NCBI GenBank assembly: GCA_023653785.1
Contig: JAMKCH010079093.1
Span: forward strand, 344,549-408,548
DNA from: Ophioderma brevispina
Lineage: Eukaryota; Echinodermata; Ophiuroidea; Amphilepidida; Ophiodermatidae
Length of the DNA: 64,000 nt
Reading direction: 5' to 3'
Below are positions 46,591 through 58,288 of the stretch, one piece after another (the stretch's first letter is position 1; each line of letters begins with the position of its first letter). A model generated the notes under the pieces. It was not told the origin of the DNA, did not search any database, and was given only the letters and a program-made list of their open reading frames with translations. A program made the translations under genes and the position numbers.

Positions 46591-47340
46591 AAACCTGCTC
46601 CAAAGGCCAGCGTACTGCCTTTCCCATGATAATTTACCACTTTTTACTCTCCGCTTGATAACCTGTGATCCTAGAACAATTCAATAATATACTCACTGGT
46701 CAACCTTACTGTCTCTATTCGCCATCACCATGCACTCCGAATTGATGGCGCTTTAATTTGAATTTTAAGGGTGTATTAGCAATTTATCACCCCTATTTGT
46801 TTGATCAATATGTTTAAAGACTCACATGTTCATGAATAATTTTGATTTGCTTTCGTATAAGACATCATGATACAATGCAATGCTAGCAATAGCAAATCAA
46901 CGCTAAATTCACAATTTTGTAAAAAATAGCAAGATATAATGGTCATGACCTCGCTCATTTCAGATACGTTTATGTGAAGCGGAATGAAATAGTTAAGATG
47001 GATACCTTACACAATCACTCTTGATCTTAATGGAAGGAATATTGAAATTTACCGAGCATTTTACGGAGTTACACAACAAATGCAAACGATTGATGCTTTA
47101 GGTGTACATAAAGGTTAGTAGAGTTAGAAGTTTTATTACATAGTCAATATTACCTCTACTGCCCATTATTGAAAATGCAACATTCCGATTGGTCGGTTTA
47201 CTGCACTTTGTTCTGCAATAATGGATCTTGTTAAATCAAGATGTTATAGAATAGAAATTTGGGTTTGCAATATAATCTGCGGGCTCATAATATATCACCG
47301 GCCGAAAAAATAAAAATCATGGGCTCGGCTGCGCATCACC
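46591..47340. other. Unassigned spacer
   Basis: No gene or element recognised. Confidence 0.5.
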
Positions 47341-47341
47341 C

Positions 47342-47400
<59 letters not shown>
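47341..47400 (+). repeat. (ATTT)n microsatellite
   Basis: About 14 tetranucleotide units, uninterrupted. On the minus strand this would be an (AAAT)n tail as found after many retroposons, but no body is recognised. Confidence 0.95.
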
Positions 47401-47405
<5 letters not shown>

Positions 47406-47649
47406 ATGTACTCCGAGTAGTTTGACCCATGAGATATTTAGAACACTTCTGTCTAGACGGTTTTAGAAACTTGTGTGTAAAACGTGAATTTTAGATTAAA
47501 ATTTGGTCGATCAATCTGCATATAAGGACATATTTCCAATTCAATGCACATGTTTACATCTGGCGTATACCGTCTAAAGGTTTCTACTATCTGTCACCGT
47601 GATGAGTAACAATTGTAAGATTTTGGATTAGTATTAGGGTTGTGATGGG

Positions 47650-47992
47650 TTAAAGGTGCTCCACCCGATTACAACATATAATTTTCTGCATTTCATAGGA
47701 GAGGCCATCACCAACTTGAATTCCACATTTCATTTGAATCTGATATACCATTTTAACGTGAACAGTAATCGTGTGTATTACAATAGCCCATACGTTACTG
47801 TACACATATTTCCCAGTAACCGTAAACAAATTATATTAATTAATGCTCATAGCATCATAATGGGATGGATTTCAGCAAAAAAAATTTGCAGATCAAATTC
47901 GAAATATACAAGCTTTCCTATCATACCAAAATCTCAGATTTGATGAGGTGAGTGGTGAGGTCGAGGCTGAAAATTGGATTGTACCCCTTTAA
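47650..47992 (+). mobile_element. TTAA-type MITE, 343 bp
   Basis: The left end TTAAAGGTGCTCCACCCGATT and right end AATTGGATTGTACCCCTTTAA are imperfect inverted repeats, with TTAA at both edges (47650-47653 and 47989-47992). The interior matches the element at 29101-29387 (GGTGAGGTCGAGGCTG). The 95-codon ORF across it is incidental. Confidence 0.65.
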
Positions 47993-49092
47993 GTATAGGA
48001 GCAAATGAATATTTGGGTTGGGATCGTACTTTGGATCAGGACCTGTGACATTCGGTTAAGATTTTATAGGGTGTGTTACATAGTGATTGTACAAAATGAA
48101 CATGCTTCCCGACCTGTAGCCCGAAAAGAGGGAATATTCAAACATCTGAACAAGAATTTTTTTCCGGGAGCTTCATCTCCAAGGCAACAAGAGTACCCTC
48201 GAAATCTCCCTTGTCGGCATTCAAATCAGTACATTCTGGCAGAGTCCGGTATGCTTGGCCATGCGTAGAACATTCACCGTGCACATTCTTCATACAATGG
48301 ATTTGTTGAATTTGTCTTATCCACTTGAACTTTCTTCAGGTTATCTCTTTAAACAATTATGGGCATAGTTTAGACATTAAAGTCACGTTGTTTGTTTAGA
48401 ATCTGATGAAGAAAAGCATGCATCTTTGATTTTTAGCAATTCCTTGTAAGGAACCAAGCAATTCCTTGTAAGGAACTAAACGATATTGTAAATTGTTCAT
48501 TTTTTTAAACTTGGAGTTACTTCAGGATTCTCGTCAACATTTCTTGCAGATAACTATTATCTTACAAAACTAACACCATTACATCTGTAAGTGTATTGAC
48601 AAGGACACACGAAACTGTATATAAAGTGAGTAAACTATGAAATTGATACATATTACACGACTGAAAATGACAAGGACTGAAATATTTATTAAGGCTTATT
48701 TTGATCGACAAATGCTGTCTAGTATTTGTATTACATCGCTTGGCTTTCCACTCCCCAACTTTATTAAGAACACCTGAATCAGCTATTGACAGAAAGGGAA
48801 GTCCCCTTACATTGATAAAATTTCCTTCAGTAGTTTCCCTTTATTTGTACATGTCAGATCCATCAGTAATATGTGATATTTGATTGCTCTTGATATTAAT
48901 GTTCAAAATAACTCGTCTCAGCATTCCATGGGCAAAGATTGTAGCTTTTAAGCGCAAGATAACAAGCAATACGTAGTGGTTATTCGCCTGACATTTGCGT
49001 TAACTCAGTTGTACGGTCCGTCTGAAGGACTTGAGCAGCCGTCTGACTTGGGAAGGTTTAGAAAATAATATGGTTTGAATTCTTGACTCTCC
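47993..49092. other. Unassigned spacer with twin 22-bp palindromic repeats
   Basis: At 48435-48478 the unit AGCAATTCCTTGTAAGGAAC occurs twice head to tail. Each contains the 14-bp near-palindrome TTCCTTGTAAGGAA. Nothing else in this interval is recognised. Confidence 0.45.
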
Positions 49093-49192
49093 ATGTGTCA
49101 GCTATCGTGGCGAAATTTCGGCATTCTTGCTTCCTTGTTAGCTATCATTACGTTACATCAGACATCTCAAGGCACACGCGAAACATGTGTCT
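49093..49192 (+). CDS. Candidate first exon with signal-peptide-like sequence (weak)
   Basis: The ORF opens MCQLSWRNFGILASLLAI then ITLHQTSQGTRETCV. It has a hydrophobic core of ~10 residues after a charged/polar start and a small-residue stretch where cleavage could occur, as in secretory signal peptides. The triplet after codon 33 is split by CT|GTAAGTG, a strong match to the splice donor consensus, giving a phase-1 exon of 100 bases. Against it: the bases before the ATG are not a good initiation context, no downstream exon was found, and a similar GTGTCTGTAAGTG string at 45998 lacks a matching leader. It may be chance. Confidence 0.2.
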
Positions 49193-49478
49193 GTAAGTGT
49201 CCATTTCGTCGAGTAATAACATTATTTGCTCGATTCCTGGTGATTGCCCGAAGGAGACTTATCTGTTGCTCTTAAATAATGCGATAACTGCGGGCTCGTT
49301 GTTCAATCAAAAAGACCTTTCATCAAATAATCTCGACTTGCCGCCAAAAAGCATGGGCGAGGGCCCATTATGAACTCGTTGCTCTATGTAAGTTGAATGT
49401 CACTTAAACAACAGGTCAAGATGAATTACAATCCTTCCATTCAAATAACAACAATGTTGCCTTCAGGTGAAGTCTGAC

Positions 49479-49683
49479 CAGTGGCGTAACGGGCCTGCCT
49501 GCTCTGAGGGGGCAAATTTCCCAGTCTCTGGATTTTTCCCTCTCATGGGGGTCAAAAGGCCAATTTTTCCCGGTCAGAGGGCTAAAAAACGGCTGATTTA
49601 GCATGATTTTTACAAATTTTTTCCCGGCCAAAGTCGTCAGGGGGGCAACCTTCCCCCCTGCCCCCGAGCCTGTTACGCCACTG
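49479..49683. mobile_element. hAT-like MITE, 205 bp, with 8-bp target duplication
   Basis: The ends are CAGTGGCGTAAC (49479) and GTTACGCCACTG (49672-49683), perfect 12-bp inverted repeats. They are flanked on both sides by AGTCTGAC (49471-49478 and 49684-49691), a perfect 8-bp target duplication as hAT transposases make. The interior is rich in C and G runs and encodes no transposase. The intact duplication suggests recent movement. Confidence 0.92.
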
Positions 49684-49691
49684 AGTCTGAC

Positions 49692-50607
49692 TGCTGATAT
49701 TTGTCGTCGAAAAAAATATCAAATATTCTCTATTTCTAAGTATGAATTAATGTGAAGGTTGTCAATAATTTCTATCAGTGAAAAGGCCAAGGGTCCATAT
49801 CGACTTTAAAAAAATATTTGTAATAATATTTAAGTTGGGATAATACAGGCAAGAAATAGATATTTGCAGACTAGTCTGGTTGAGTCGTTGATATTATCAA
49901 TACGATGATTTTTTTTTACTTAAAATCTATTTTTCCTTTTTGAAGGAATTTGTAATATCTTAATGCAAAGTCCGAATTGCAATCAAAAACCTCAAATACC
50001 TAATTATTATGAACTCTTGGGATGGTATTGACTGAGATGAAATTAATGTATATGATCAGCCCAAGGGTCAAAATGATCTAGACACTGTTGGAAACGTCTC
50101 AAATATCATTTCCTTAATAGTTCAGGAAAAGCTAAAAGGTCTCCCTCTGCGGACTCAAAGACATCAGTGGCGTAATGTCATGCTATTCAAGTATCAGCGA
50201 AGAAGTTTGGATTTCACCTATCAAGTGACGCTGGACCACTTCGCCTAATGACTCAATTACATACTAGCACGTTCTGATGAACTGCGGTCAAAGTTAAATA
50301 ATGACATTTCAAAGGGAAATTCCTCGACTAGATAGAGAACGATTTTCTCAACACAACCTTTGGTAACCTTTAAGAGTAACAGTAAAAGCATTATGTAAAA
50401 GATTTATGGGAAGGTGTCTGATAACATTTTTGCATTTGTATAGGGTTTTTGCTTAAAGAGAAAAAGATAGACTCGCCCGCCCAGTTATGGGCTTCTTGCC
50501 AGAGAAAGTGTCTGAAATTCATGAATCTTTTTTAAAAAAAAGTATATTCCGATATATAAAAGAATTTTCAATCGATGGTGTTCACAATACCGGTTAATTC
50601 TATTGTT
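49692..50607. other. Unassigned spacer
   Basis: AT-rich, no gene or element recognised. Confidence 0.5.
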
Positions 50608-51740
50608 TTCAGTTTCAGTTTATTCAGCATAACATATCGAACGTGACAGAAATATATAATACAGTATATTATATAATAATACATAAAGAATCAATTGTAA
50701 ACTGTAATAAGATGAACTGGTGAGGGATATGATATGCTAGGCAGTGGCGTAGCCAGGGAGGGGGCTCAGGGGGCGCTAGCCCCCCGTCAATTTTGACAAA
50801 ATCGTGCAAAATCAGCCTAATTTGGACAAATTTAGGGCACAAAGACAGTCTCAGCCTCCCGTCAAATTACAATCCTGGCTATGCCCTGCTAGGACCAGTA
50901 ATGGACAACCCGATATGGCTTATTGTTATTGCTGGCCCTGTAATACATACAAGTCAAATATACTCAATATGGACAAAAATGATACAAGTAAGGGATGATA
51001 TATAATATTACATAGGAAAATATACATAACAAAGAACAGAGACAAACAAACAAAGACAAACAATATATCTAAGCTAAACAAACACTTGACGGGAATACGG
51101 GATACGGGTTTGGACAAGAAGGACAGACTTTTCAACATGTCTTGCTGAGGTATGTAATAATATTTCATAATGAGGAAACAGAGATAGAAGGGGTAGAGGT
51201 GAAGAAAAGGTAAGGAATAGAGATAGAAATGGGATGAAGAAAAGGTGAGGAGAGAAATAAGGACTTGGGGAGAAATTTAAAAAGAATTATACTGGTTGAT
51301 GAAGTGTTTTTTCAGTTGAGCTTTAAAAGTATTTTGTTTGTAATTGTTATGATGGATTCTGGAAGATCATTCCAAAGCTTTGCGCCGTGATACTGAATAA
51401 GTGCTTTTCAGAGGAAGATTTTGGGAGGGGAAGATGAAGTTTGTCGGCTTGTCTGGTGTTATAGCTGTGGATTTGTCTGTTTGTGGTAAAGTAATTGCTG
51501 AAGTTCGGAGGTAAATAATTGTTGTGATAGTCAAACATGAAGAGCGCTGTTTGAAGTTGGTTGAGGTGCTCTAATTTAAGTGTTTTCAGTGAGTGAAATA
51601 ATAGCAATGTGTGAGTTCTGGGGGGTGAGTTTGTGATAGTGCGAATGGCCCATTTCTGTGTGATGTTTAGTTTGGTGAGTCGTGAATGATAGTTGGAGGC
51701 CCAGATGATGTTACAGTAGCTATGAAGGTATTGTTCCAGC
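50608..51740 (-). pseudogene. CR1-group LINE, 5'-truncated
   Basis: On the minus strand the frame contains SYCNIIWASNYHSRLTKL, NITQKWAIRTITN, then LYNTF-type downstream elements LFMFDYHNNYLPPNF, and NTRQADKLHLP. This is the connection and C-terminal region of CR1-group reverse transcriptases, and the frame ends at the TAG near 51347. The 3' UTR runs to ATGCTGAATAAACTGAAACTG near 50610. The catalytic part is missing. The N-terminal ~25 residues of the 156-codon ORF (upstream of ~51740) are flanking DNA. A MITE is inserted in the 3' UTR at 50742. Confidence 0.85.
50742..50888. mobile_element. hAT-like MITE, ~147 bp
   Basis: The ends are CAGTGGCGTAGCCAGG and CCTGGCTATGCCCTG, imperfect 15-bp inverted repeats of the same type as 49479-49683. 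GCTAGG lies at both borders (50736-50741 and just inside 50888), a partial target duplication. The interior has GCCCCCCGTCAATTTTGAC and a second CCCGTCAAATTAC. It is nested in the 3' UTR of a minus-strand LINE. Confidence 0.7.
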
Positions 51741-51829
51741 TCGAAGTACGAAGTAGCGACGCAGGCGTATACAATGTACCCACTTTCAGCGCGCGCGTAG
51801 GCAAAGCACAAGCGCACTGCAACTGAAAG

Positions 51830-52414
51830 GCGGCAAGCTCACAATGGGGGTAAATTTTCAGATATATCCGTTCGTTATAAAAAAGAAAATGGTATCAAAT
51901 TGTTCTTGTAATGGTACAGGAGCCAAAAATATACGTATACTAGAACGTAAAATTTGACTGGGCTACAGGTTCTATGGGAGGTCACGAATCATAGCACTGT
52001 AATTCTTATATAGAACGTTCAAACAAAGAATCCATTTACATTTACTTATCTAGTGGGACCAATTGAACAATTTACAACCAGTCCGATCAAAATCGGACCA
52101 TTCTATAAATTTTACCCCAGGATGACCTTGAACTGTTATGTGCCTATTGTGCTGAAACTACAACTCATAGGGGAAAATATACTTTTTAAACCTTAGGAGT
52201 AGCACAATAAATTGGTACATCGTTTAAATCAATTTGAAAAATTCTAATTATTTACCCCTGTGCAAACGTTGACACCTTATTTGAACATGTTACACTACGT
52301 TGATTTTGGTAAACTTATACGATATTATTTTTGGACAATTTCACAGTATATTAACACCAAAATTGTTTCTTTTGCAATTTGTTTCGGGTCAAATCATAAA
52401 ATGACTGGACTATA
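51830..52414. other. Spacer with a relative of the 38.5 kb palindromic element
   Basis: Bases 52105-52300 follow the right arm of 38511-39403 in order: TTTACCCCAGGATGACCTTGAAC, then ATATACTTTTT, then CAATTTGA and TTTACCCCTG. Only one arm-like piece is present. The rest is unassigned. Confidence 0.5.
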
Positions 52415-52559
52415 TTGCGTGATGCTTACATCAAGTATCAGAACAAACAAGGAATAACTAATATTATCAGGTTTAATCTCATTGGCACTACCAGCTTGGT
52501 TTGATTGGTAATTCAGAGGGTTAAGCTCCGGGAGAGGACAGACTTACTGCAGGCATTTT

Positions 52560-53735
52560 GAAACTAAGTTGAGAAGAAGCCATCAACATCCTTACAAAAC
52601 TCAATAAAATCATGGAACTGGAGGCGATACCAAATCAATGGAATGAAGCAAAGGTCATTATACTATATTAAAAGGAGGATATGAAGGGCATCAAAAAATA
52701 CCGGCCAATTAGCTTACTACCTCATCTGTCCAAAGTATTTACCAGAATCATCTTAACAAGGATAGAGAAGGAACTTGATTTCAACCAACTAAGAGCACAA
52801 GAGGGTTTTCGATCAGGACAGCATATCACCGCCATACCTTGAGCCAGGTAAGCAAAGAAATATCAGCAAACAAATACTCCATACCTGAAGCGTTGGAAGA
52901 CCAGATTACTGACAAGAAATACATTCTTCTCTTGGTGAAAGCCATGGACAAAATCCCAGTGCAGGAATCCACCTGGGAGCAGATAAAACCAATAGCGTCA
53001 GAATCATGAAAGGTGTGAGGCATGGTGATCCAATCTCCCCAAAGCTATTCATAGAAGCATTGGAAAATGTCTTCAAGTGTCTGAACTGGAAATCTAAGGG
53101 AATCACAGTGGATGGTAAACATCTGACTCATCTCAGATTCGATGATGACATAATCCTTTTAAGCTACCAATCTCAAGAGCTAGATGAGAGAACTCAATGG
53201 AGGTAGAAACAAAAACAGGTCTATGAACATCAAGAAAACAAAAGTGATGATGTGCACCAAAACACGGTACCGTGCCACATGAAAACATTTAAAATGATAG
53301 ACATAGACGATGTAGAGAACTACATCTATTTATGCAAAAAGATCTCAATCCATAATGAAACAGCAGACTTGGACAACAACTAAAATTATAGAATGGAAGC
53401 TAATAGTGGCAGAGAGGGCTATGGAAAGAATCATGATTGGAGTCACAATTGAAATATAGTCACCAACCAGGATCTCCTAAAGAAAACCAATGTACACGAA
53501 TGACATTATCTAGGAAAGAAATGCTAAGAAGTGCTTATGTGCAGGTCATTTGCTATGCAGACAATGCCAACAGATGGACACCAAAAGTTACCTAGATTCT
53601 GGATCCCTAGATCATGTGCCAGAAGAAAAGTTATACAGAATAGGAGATGGACAGATGAAATCAGAGAACATACAGGAATCATTTGGCAAATAATATCAAA
53701 AGATTGGGGCCGTCCTCCCTAAAGATGCCTGGCGC
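52560..53735 (+). pseudogene. RTE-type LINE reverse transcriptase, decayed
   Basis: Fragments in order are MELEAIPNQWNEAKVIILY, KYRPISLLPHLSKVFTRII, AQEGFRSGQHITAI, MKGVRHGDPISPKLFIEAL, FKCLNWKSKGITVDGKHL, LRFDDDIILLS and, near the end, RWTDEIREHTGIIWQ. All follow the order and wording typical of RTE-clade reverse transcriptases. The YADD-type catalytic box reads FDDD here. Stops and frameshifts separate most pieces, so it is dead. The left side lacks endonuclease sequence. Confidence 0.88.
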
Positions 53736-53754
53736 ACGGAAACACTGAAAATAT

Positions 53755-53832
53755 GCGCCTCACCGGAATCGAACCAATTACATCTGTAAGCATAGAGTTC
53801 TAACCATGCATGCTAACATGACATGGGTTGTA
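53755..53832 (-). mobile_element. tRNA-like SINE head
   Basis: The minus strand reads ...GCATGGTTAGAACTC..., then CTTACAGATGTAATT and GGTTCGATTCCGGTGAGG. The last is an excellent B box at the right distance from an A-box-like segment. It lacks a closed acceptor stem, so it is a SINE head or tRNA pseudogene and not a functional tRNA. Confidence 0.55.
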
Positions 53833-54306
53833 AACGAGCGATAGTTTACGTCAATCATCAATCATTTTATTTATTTGTCCATCAACAATATTTACTACAG
53901 AAATTGGACAATAATATAGATCAATATAATTAGAAATTAAAATGCTATAAGCAATGCAATATCTGTACATAAATAGATTTGACTGGACTAGACATTGCCA
54001 AACGCAGAGCGTGTACTCAATGCCCTCGGTTTATACAAAAATAAATAAACAGTAATAGTACAAAATTTAATGTGTAAGGAATTAAACATGGCCCGACATA
54101 CCAATAATAACAATTATACATTACCAATGAAGACTGGAAATAAGGAGGCAATGAGAGCAAGACTGGTACATTATAATAAGAGAAATTAGACTATAATTAA
54201 ATTTAGCGTTAATACCATAGGTTGTATGATAAATAATAATAATAGGTATGTAGGCAACTTAACGGCAATATGTCCAGGGGAATAACAAGACAACACATAA
54301 AACACA

Positions 54307-54534
54307 TCATGTGACAAGGGACAAAACATAGACATACAAAAACGGTACAGGGAAAGGGGAGGGTAACACAGTGACTAAGAGAGAACGGGACGGCGATATA
54401 ATGCCCATAATAAAAAACAAGGGAAAAAAATCAATAAGCCTGGTAAGATTTTTGATGAAAATTGTTTGAAATGTTTTTTTAAAGGATGAGAGTGAATGAC
54501 AACGTTTTGGATTGAGACATCTAAACCGTTCCAA
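54307..54534 (-). pseudogene. LINE ORF2 C-terminal fragment
   Basis: The frame segment RCLNPKRCHSLSSFKKTF then QTIFIKNL is the C-terminal end of the reverse transcriptase of the 53840-57900 element, followed by 3' UTR read-through. It is one of several open pieces left after frameshifts. Confidence 0.7.
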
Positions 54535-54725
54535 AGTCGTGCACCTTGGGTTTTAATAGATTCTCAGCTAACTTAATGTTTGTAGGATTAATGTCAAGAT
54601 CCGAAGCTTGCGATTTCGTAGGTATGGATCTGGTGTTTCTTAAAAAAAAAAAATTTTGATTCAGTAGGCCCTGGAGTTATGATGTGATGGATTTGTCATA
54701 AACATACCCATTTTGAAAAATAATA

Positions 54726-55025
54726 TCAGAAAGTTTTAGCACGTTCATGGAGTGAAATAATGGGTCTGTGTGAGCCCGCCATAAGGAGTTGGTCCAGGCG
54801 CGAATTGCTCTTTTTTGTAACGGAAGAGAGAATTGAGATGGGAATTGTTTCTGTCTGGCCACACTTGCACAGTACCATCAGACAGGGGAGAATAAAGGTG
54901 TTGTATAGGGTATAAAGGGAATATAAGGGAAGATAAGGACGGACTTTGCGGATTATACCAATATATTTAGAACATTTTAGAAGGAAGTTGGGCGTGGAGA
55001 ATGCCAATAAAAGGTTTGTTGTCAA
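54726..55025 (-). pseudogene. LINE ORF2 fragment, thumb/connection region
   Basis: KYIGIIRKVRPYLPLYSLYT, LYNTFILPCL and SSVTKKSNSRLDQLL correspond to the region after the catalytic palm of CR1-group reverse transcriptases. A frameshift inside KKSNSR separates it from the next block. Confidence 0.75.
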
Positions 55026-57924
55026 TAAAGTACAAACAAGAATTTAGTGGTGTTTTACTTCACATTATACAATTATTGTCAAGTTGTATTTTTGTTAACT
55101 ATCTGGTCTTTTACTGTGTTTTATTGTTGAGATCATAAACATTTTGTTTTACGCAAGTTTAGGGACAGTTTGTTTAGTTTGAACTCAGTTGGAGATAATA
55201 ATAGTTTCATTATTTACCAAGGTTTCGTTCGAGTGTTGCAGAGTCTTCGTGTGAGAAGAGAATATTAGTGTTCATCCGCAAATAATATATAATGAGGGAG
55301 GCTGGAGCAAAGAGACTGTCATTACGTGTAAAGCAAGCAAGAGAAGGTACCCATATGGAGCCTTGCGGTACCCCACAAATGATCTTGGAGGACAGAGAGG
55401 TTTTTCCATTATATGTACGTCTTGTTTTCTTTCATATAGTAGTTAGAAATCCATCGATTAGCAAGAACCCCCTTAATGCATAAAGGCTTAATTTGTTGAC
55501 AATGAGGAAAAATGGTCTAATGTGTCGAAAGCCTTGCTTAAATCAAGAAGATTCCACCAGAGTAAAGTTTGTTATCCAAATCCTCTGAAACTTTGGTGTA
55601 GAAATCGTTATGGCCATACCGGCGGTGGTCATTTGAGGGCGGATCCAATTGTTAGGACACGAATATTATGCTTGTCAATAAAAATCAAACATTCTGTTAT
55701 ACCCATAATCCTTTCCCAAGACCTTTGAACTATTAGGTGTATAGAATAGGCCTATAATGTGTGTAAACAAATGAGAATCGCCCGCTTTGAAAATGGGAAG
55801 ACCTTTGCAATTTTGAGCTTTGAATGAACAACCCGTTAAAAAAGAACTGTTTTGAAAACATGGACAATAATTGAATTTATTTCAGGGAGTACACGCTTAA
55901 TGATATTATATCCGAATTCCATCGTGGGCCGGTGGTTGAGCTGGTTTTCAATTCATTACAAGTTTATCACACTCTCATCTGATGAATTCGGCGAGAGAAA
56001 TAATGCTACTGGTAATGTTTATTGACTTGATGGGAGATGTAAATTTGGGATCAGGAGGGGTATTTTTTCAGCAAGGAAGACCAATAATCGTAAAGAAATC
56101 ATTGAGTGGAGGCAATAGCAGCAGAGTCGGTTACCTCTTTCCATCTTTATCGAGAAAAAATCAGGGATTTGTGCTTTTTATTTCTCCCAAGGAGGTTGTT
56201 GATGATGCCCCACATTTTTTTTTCGTATTGTTGTTTTGAGTTCTATTTCAGAGGAGATGAATGACTTTTTTGTAAAGTCGAACATTGGTTAAGAGAGTTC
56301 TATATTTAACATAAGCGATTCTATTATTGCTGTTGGTTGTTTACAATGTTTTCTATATAATTATCTTTAGTTTGTATTGATTTGATAAGACCTTGTGATC
56401 CATGGCTTTAAATAGGATATTTCATTTAGATATCCTAGTCTTAGTATGGGGCAGTGTATGTTCATGAGATCGGTGAATAATCAATAAATTTATTGTAGCT
56501 GATTCCGGGTCGTCATCTTGCTTGTACAAATCCGCAGTTAACGATGGGAGTGCTTTTTTAAGCCCTTAAATTTTCTGGGCTTAATTGTCTGCGTTCAATG
56601 AATTGAGGGACAGATTTTGTTTGAGAATGGGAAGTATTGGAGGTGAACCAAATATTGGGAAGTGATCAGATAAGTCAGTACGTTTGATGAGACCCTGATT
56701 TGATCGTCTGTAAGATGTCATTGGAAAAGAGTTTGTCAGCATCATTTTTTGCGTGTAGGCCTATCAATACAATTGGAAAAATTGTTTGAGTAATCAGATT
56801 GATAAAATTATTGACTTTAGGCTACTATCTCATTTCAAGAGGTCAAGATTGAAATCGCCCTGATATAACATTGCTTTTTCTCTTTCACAATTTCATCAAA
56901 ATGAGATTAAGTTGTTTCAGTTGCGACAGTTAAAATCATCAAAAATGACATATTCAGGCTTGTAAATAATACCTACAATGGTTTTGTACGGGTGAGTTAT
57001 TTCTATAAAAATCGAGTCCCCATCGACGCATCTTAATTTGAGATCATTCTAAGGACATATGATTCTTAATTAATAAATAATGAAGCACCTCCGCCTTTCC
57101 TGTCAGATCGTCGCAATTTTCCGCGTTATAACCAGGAAGACGACAAGATTGCATCGTAACTGTCATTAACCAGACTCAGTAAAGCCATAAAATCAAACGA
57201 TGATTAGCGATAAAAATAATCGGTTATTGAATTGCCATTCTTATTTACACTCCGCTATTTTGATGTTATTAAGGACAAACCGGATTTGTCGAAAGTGGTC
57301 GAATTAAAACTAGCATTGTCAAAATAAGAACAATCATAGGACAAGTTATGGTCGATATTACACGCGGTATCACTGGCCGAGGAGTGAGAATTTAAGTGCT
57401 GTCAAAACGGGATGGTGTAAAACGAGATCGACCGAATTTGACGTTACAGGACATACATACAGGACGAGACCAAAAGTTAAATACACCAAAACTAAAAACA
57501 GGAATTACATTGTTTAACACATATACAAGGGATTGCTGAAGTGGATCACAACAAGCAGGCCTATTGGTCGGGCCTATGGGATATAACTAATGGCCTATAT
57601 AGGAGTGAATAAGAAATACATTGTGAATACCCATGAGTATTGTATGGAGTAGGAAAATTATGAATTAAGACCGATATTATGTAAAATAAATATAATACAT
57701 GGGATAATACGTATAGATAAGACTCTGTGCTGCAAGTTGAATTCCTTGCGGAAAGACATCTGAACGGTATATTTTTAATCATAATACAAGCTCCGGAAAA
57801 AAAAAGAATGTGGTAGAAGTGAATAATGATCAGATGCTTCTGCTCCGAAAGAGAAGAACAACATGTACCCATTTATGCCTACACAGATTTAATCTATCGC
57901 TCTTTGCACCAACTCAGTCTATGT

Positions 57925-58010
57925 TAACCCGGATGGTTACAGCGCTATGATAGTATTATAGTTGTTCTCAGTTCGATTCCTGCCAGGGTGGTTTTGTTTT
58001 CCAACGTTCA
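57925..58010 (+). mobile_element. tRNA-like sequence, probable SINE head
   Basis: CCGGATGGTTACAGCGCTATG followed about 40 bases later by AGTTCGATTCCTGCCAGG resembles tRNA A and B boxes. It lies just upstream of the LINE 5' end, in opposite orientation to the similar head at 53755-53832. No complete cloverleaf can be drawn. Confidence 0.4.
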
Positions 58011-58288
58011 GCAAACAGCATCTCGGAGAAGATACAAAAATTTTAAAGGCGCGTGTCAATGATCCTAGCACATTTATTTTTTGTTTATGATTGACTAGGA
58101 TATCTCAAGAAAGGATTATTTCCAAATTTCAGTTGATTCTGATGTTGCGTTTTGATTTTATGAGCGAAATTATTGTATCGCGCTGGTCCATAGGCCACTG
58201 TGTTTGGAACGCATGTCGAAAATACACACTCGAATTTCTTCTAGAGTAGTTCGAATTTTCAACGTTCAGAGAGTTGCAATTCGTAAAT

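Larger units (their letters stand above)
53840..57900 (-). mobile_element. CR1-group LINE with endonuclease and reverse transcriptase, nearly full length but broken
   Basis: On the minus strand, in order: an endonuclease region with FDFMALLSLVNDSYDAIL near 57200, a CDRSDRKGGGASLF segment near 57090 and GDFNLDLL at 56841-56862, which matches the APE-type GDFN motif. Then comes the reverse transcriptase, with CGVPQGSIWVP at 55345-55378 and the catalytic FAD box at 55270-55285 (one base off FADD). It continues through TNKLSLNLRKTKC, LYTLYNTFILPCL near 54900 and SFKKTFQTIF near 54480. The 3' end is GGACAAATAAATAAAATG near 53870. Numerous stops and frameshifts make it inactive. It interrupts duplicate X copy 2 between the RTE remnant and the minisatellite. 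Confidence 0.88.
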
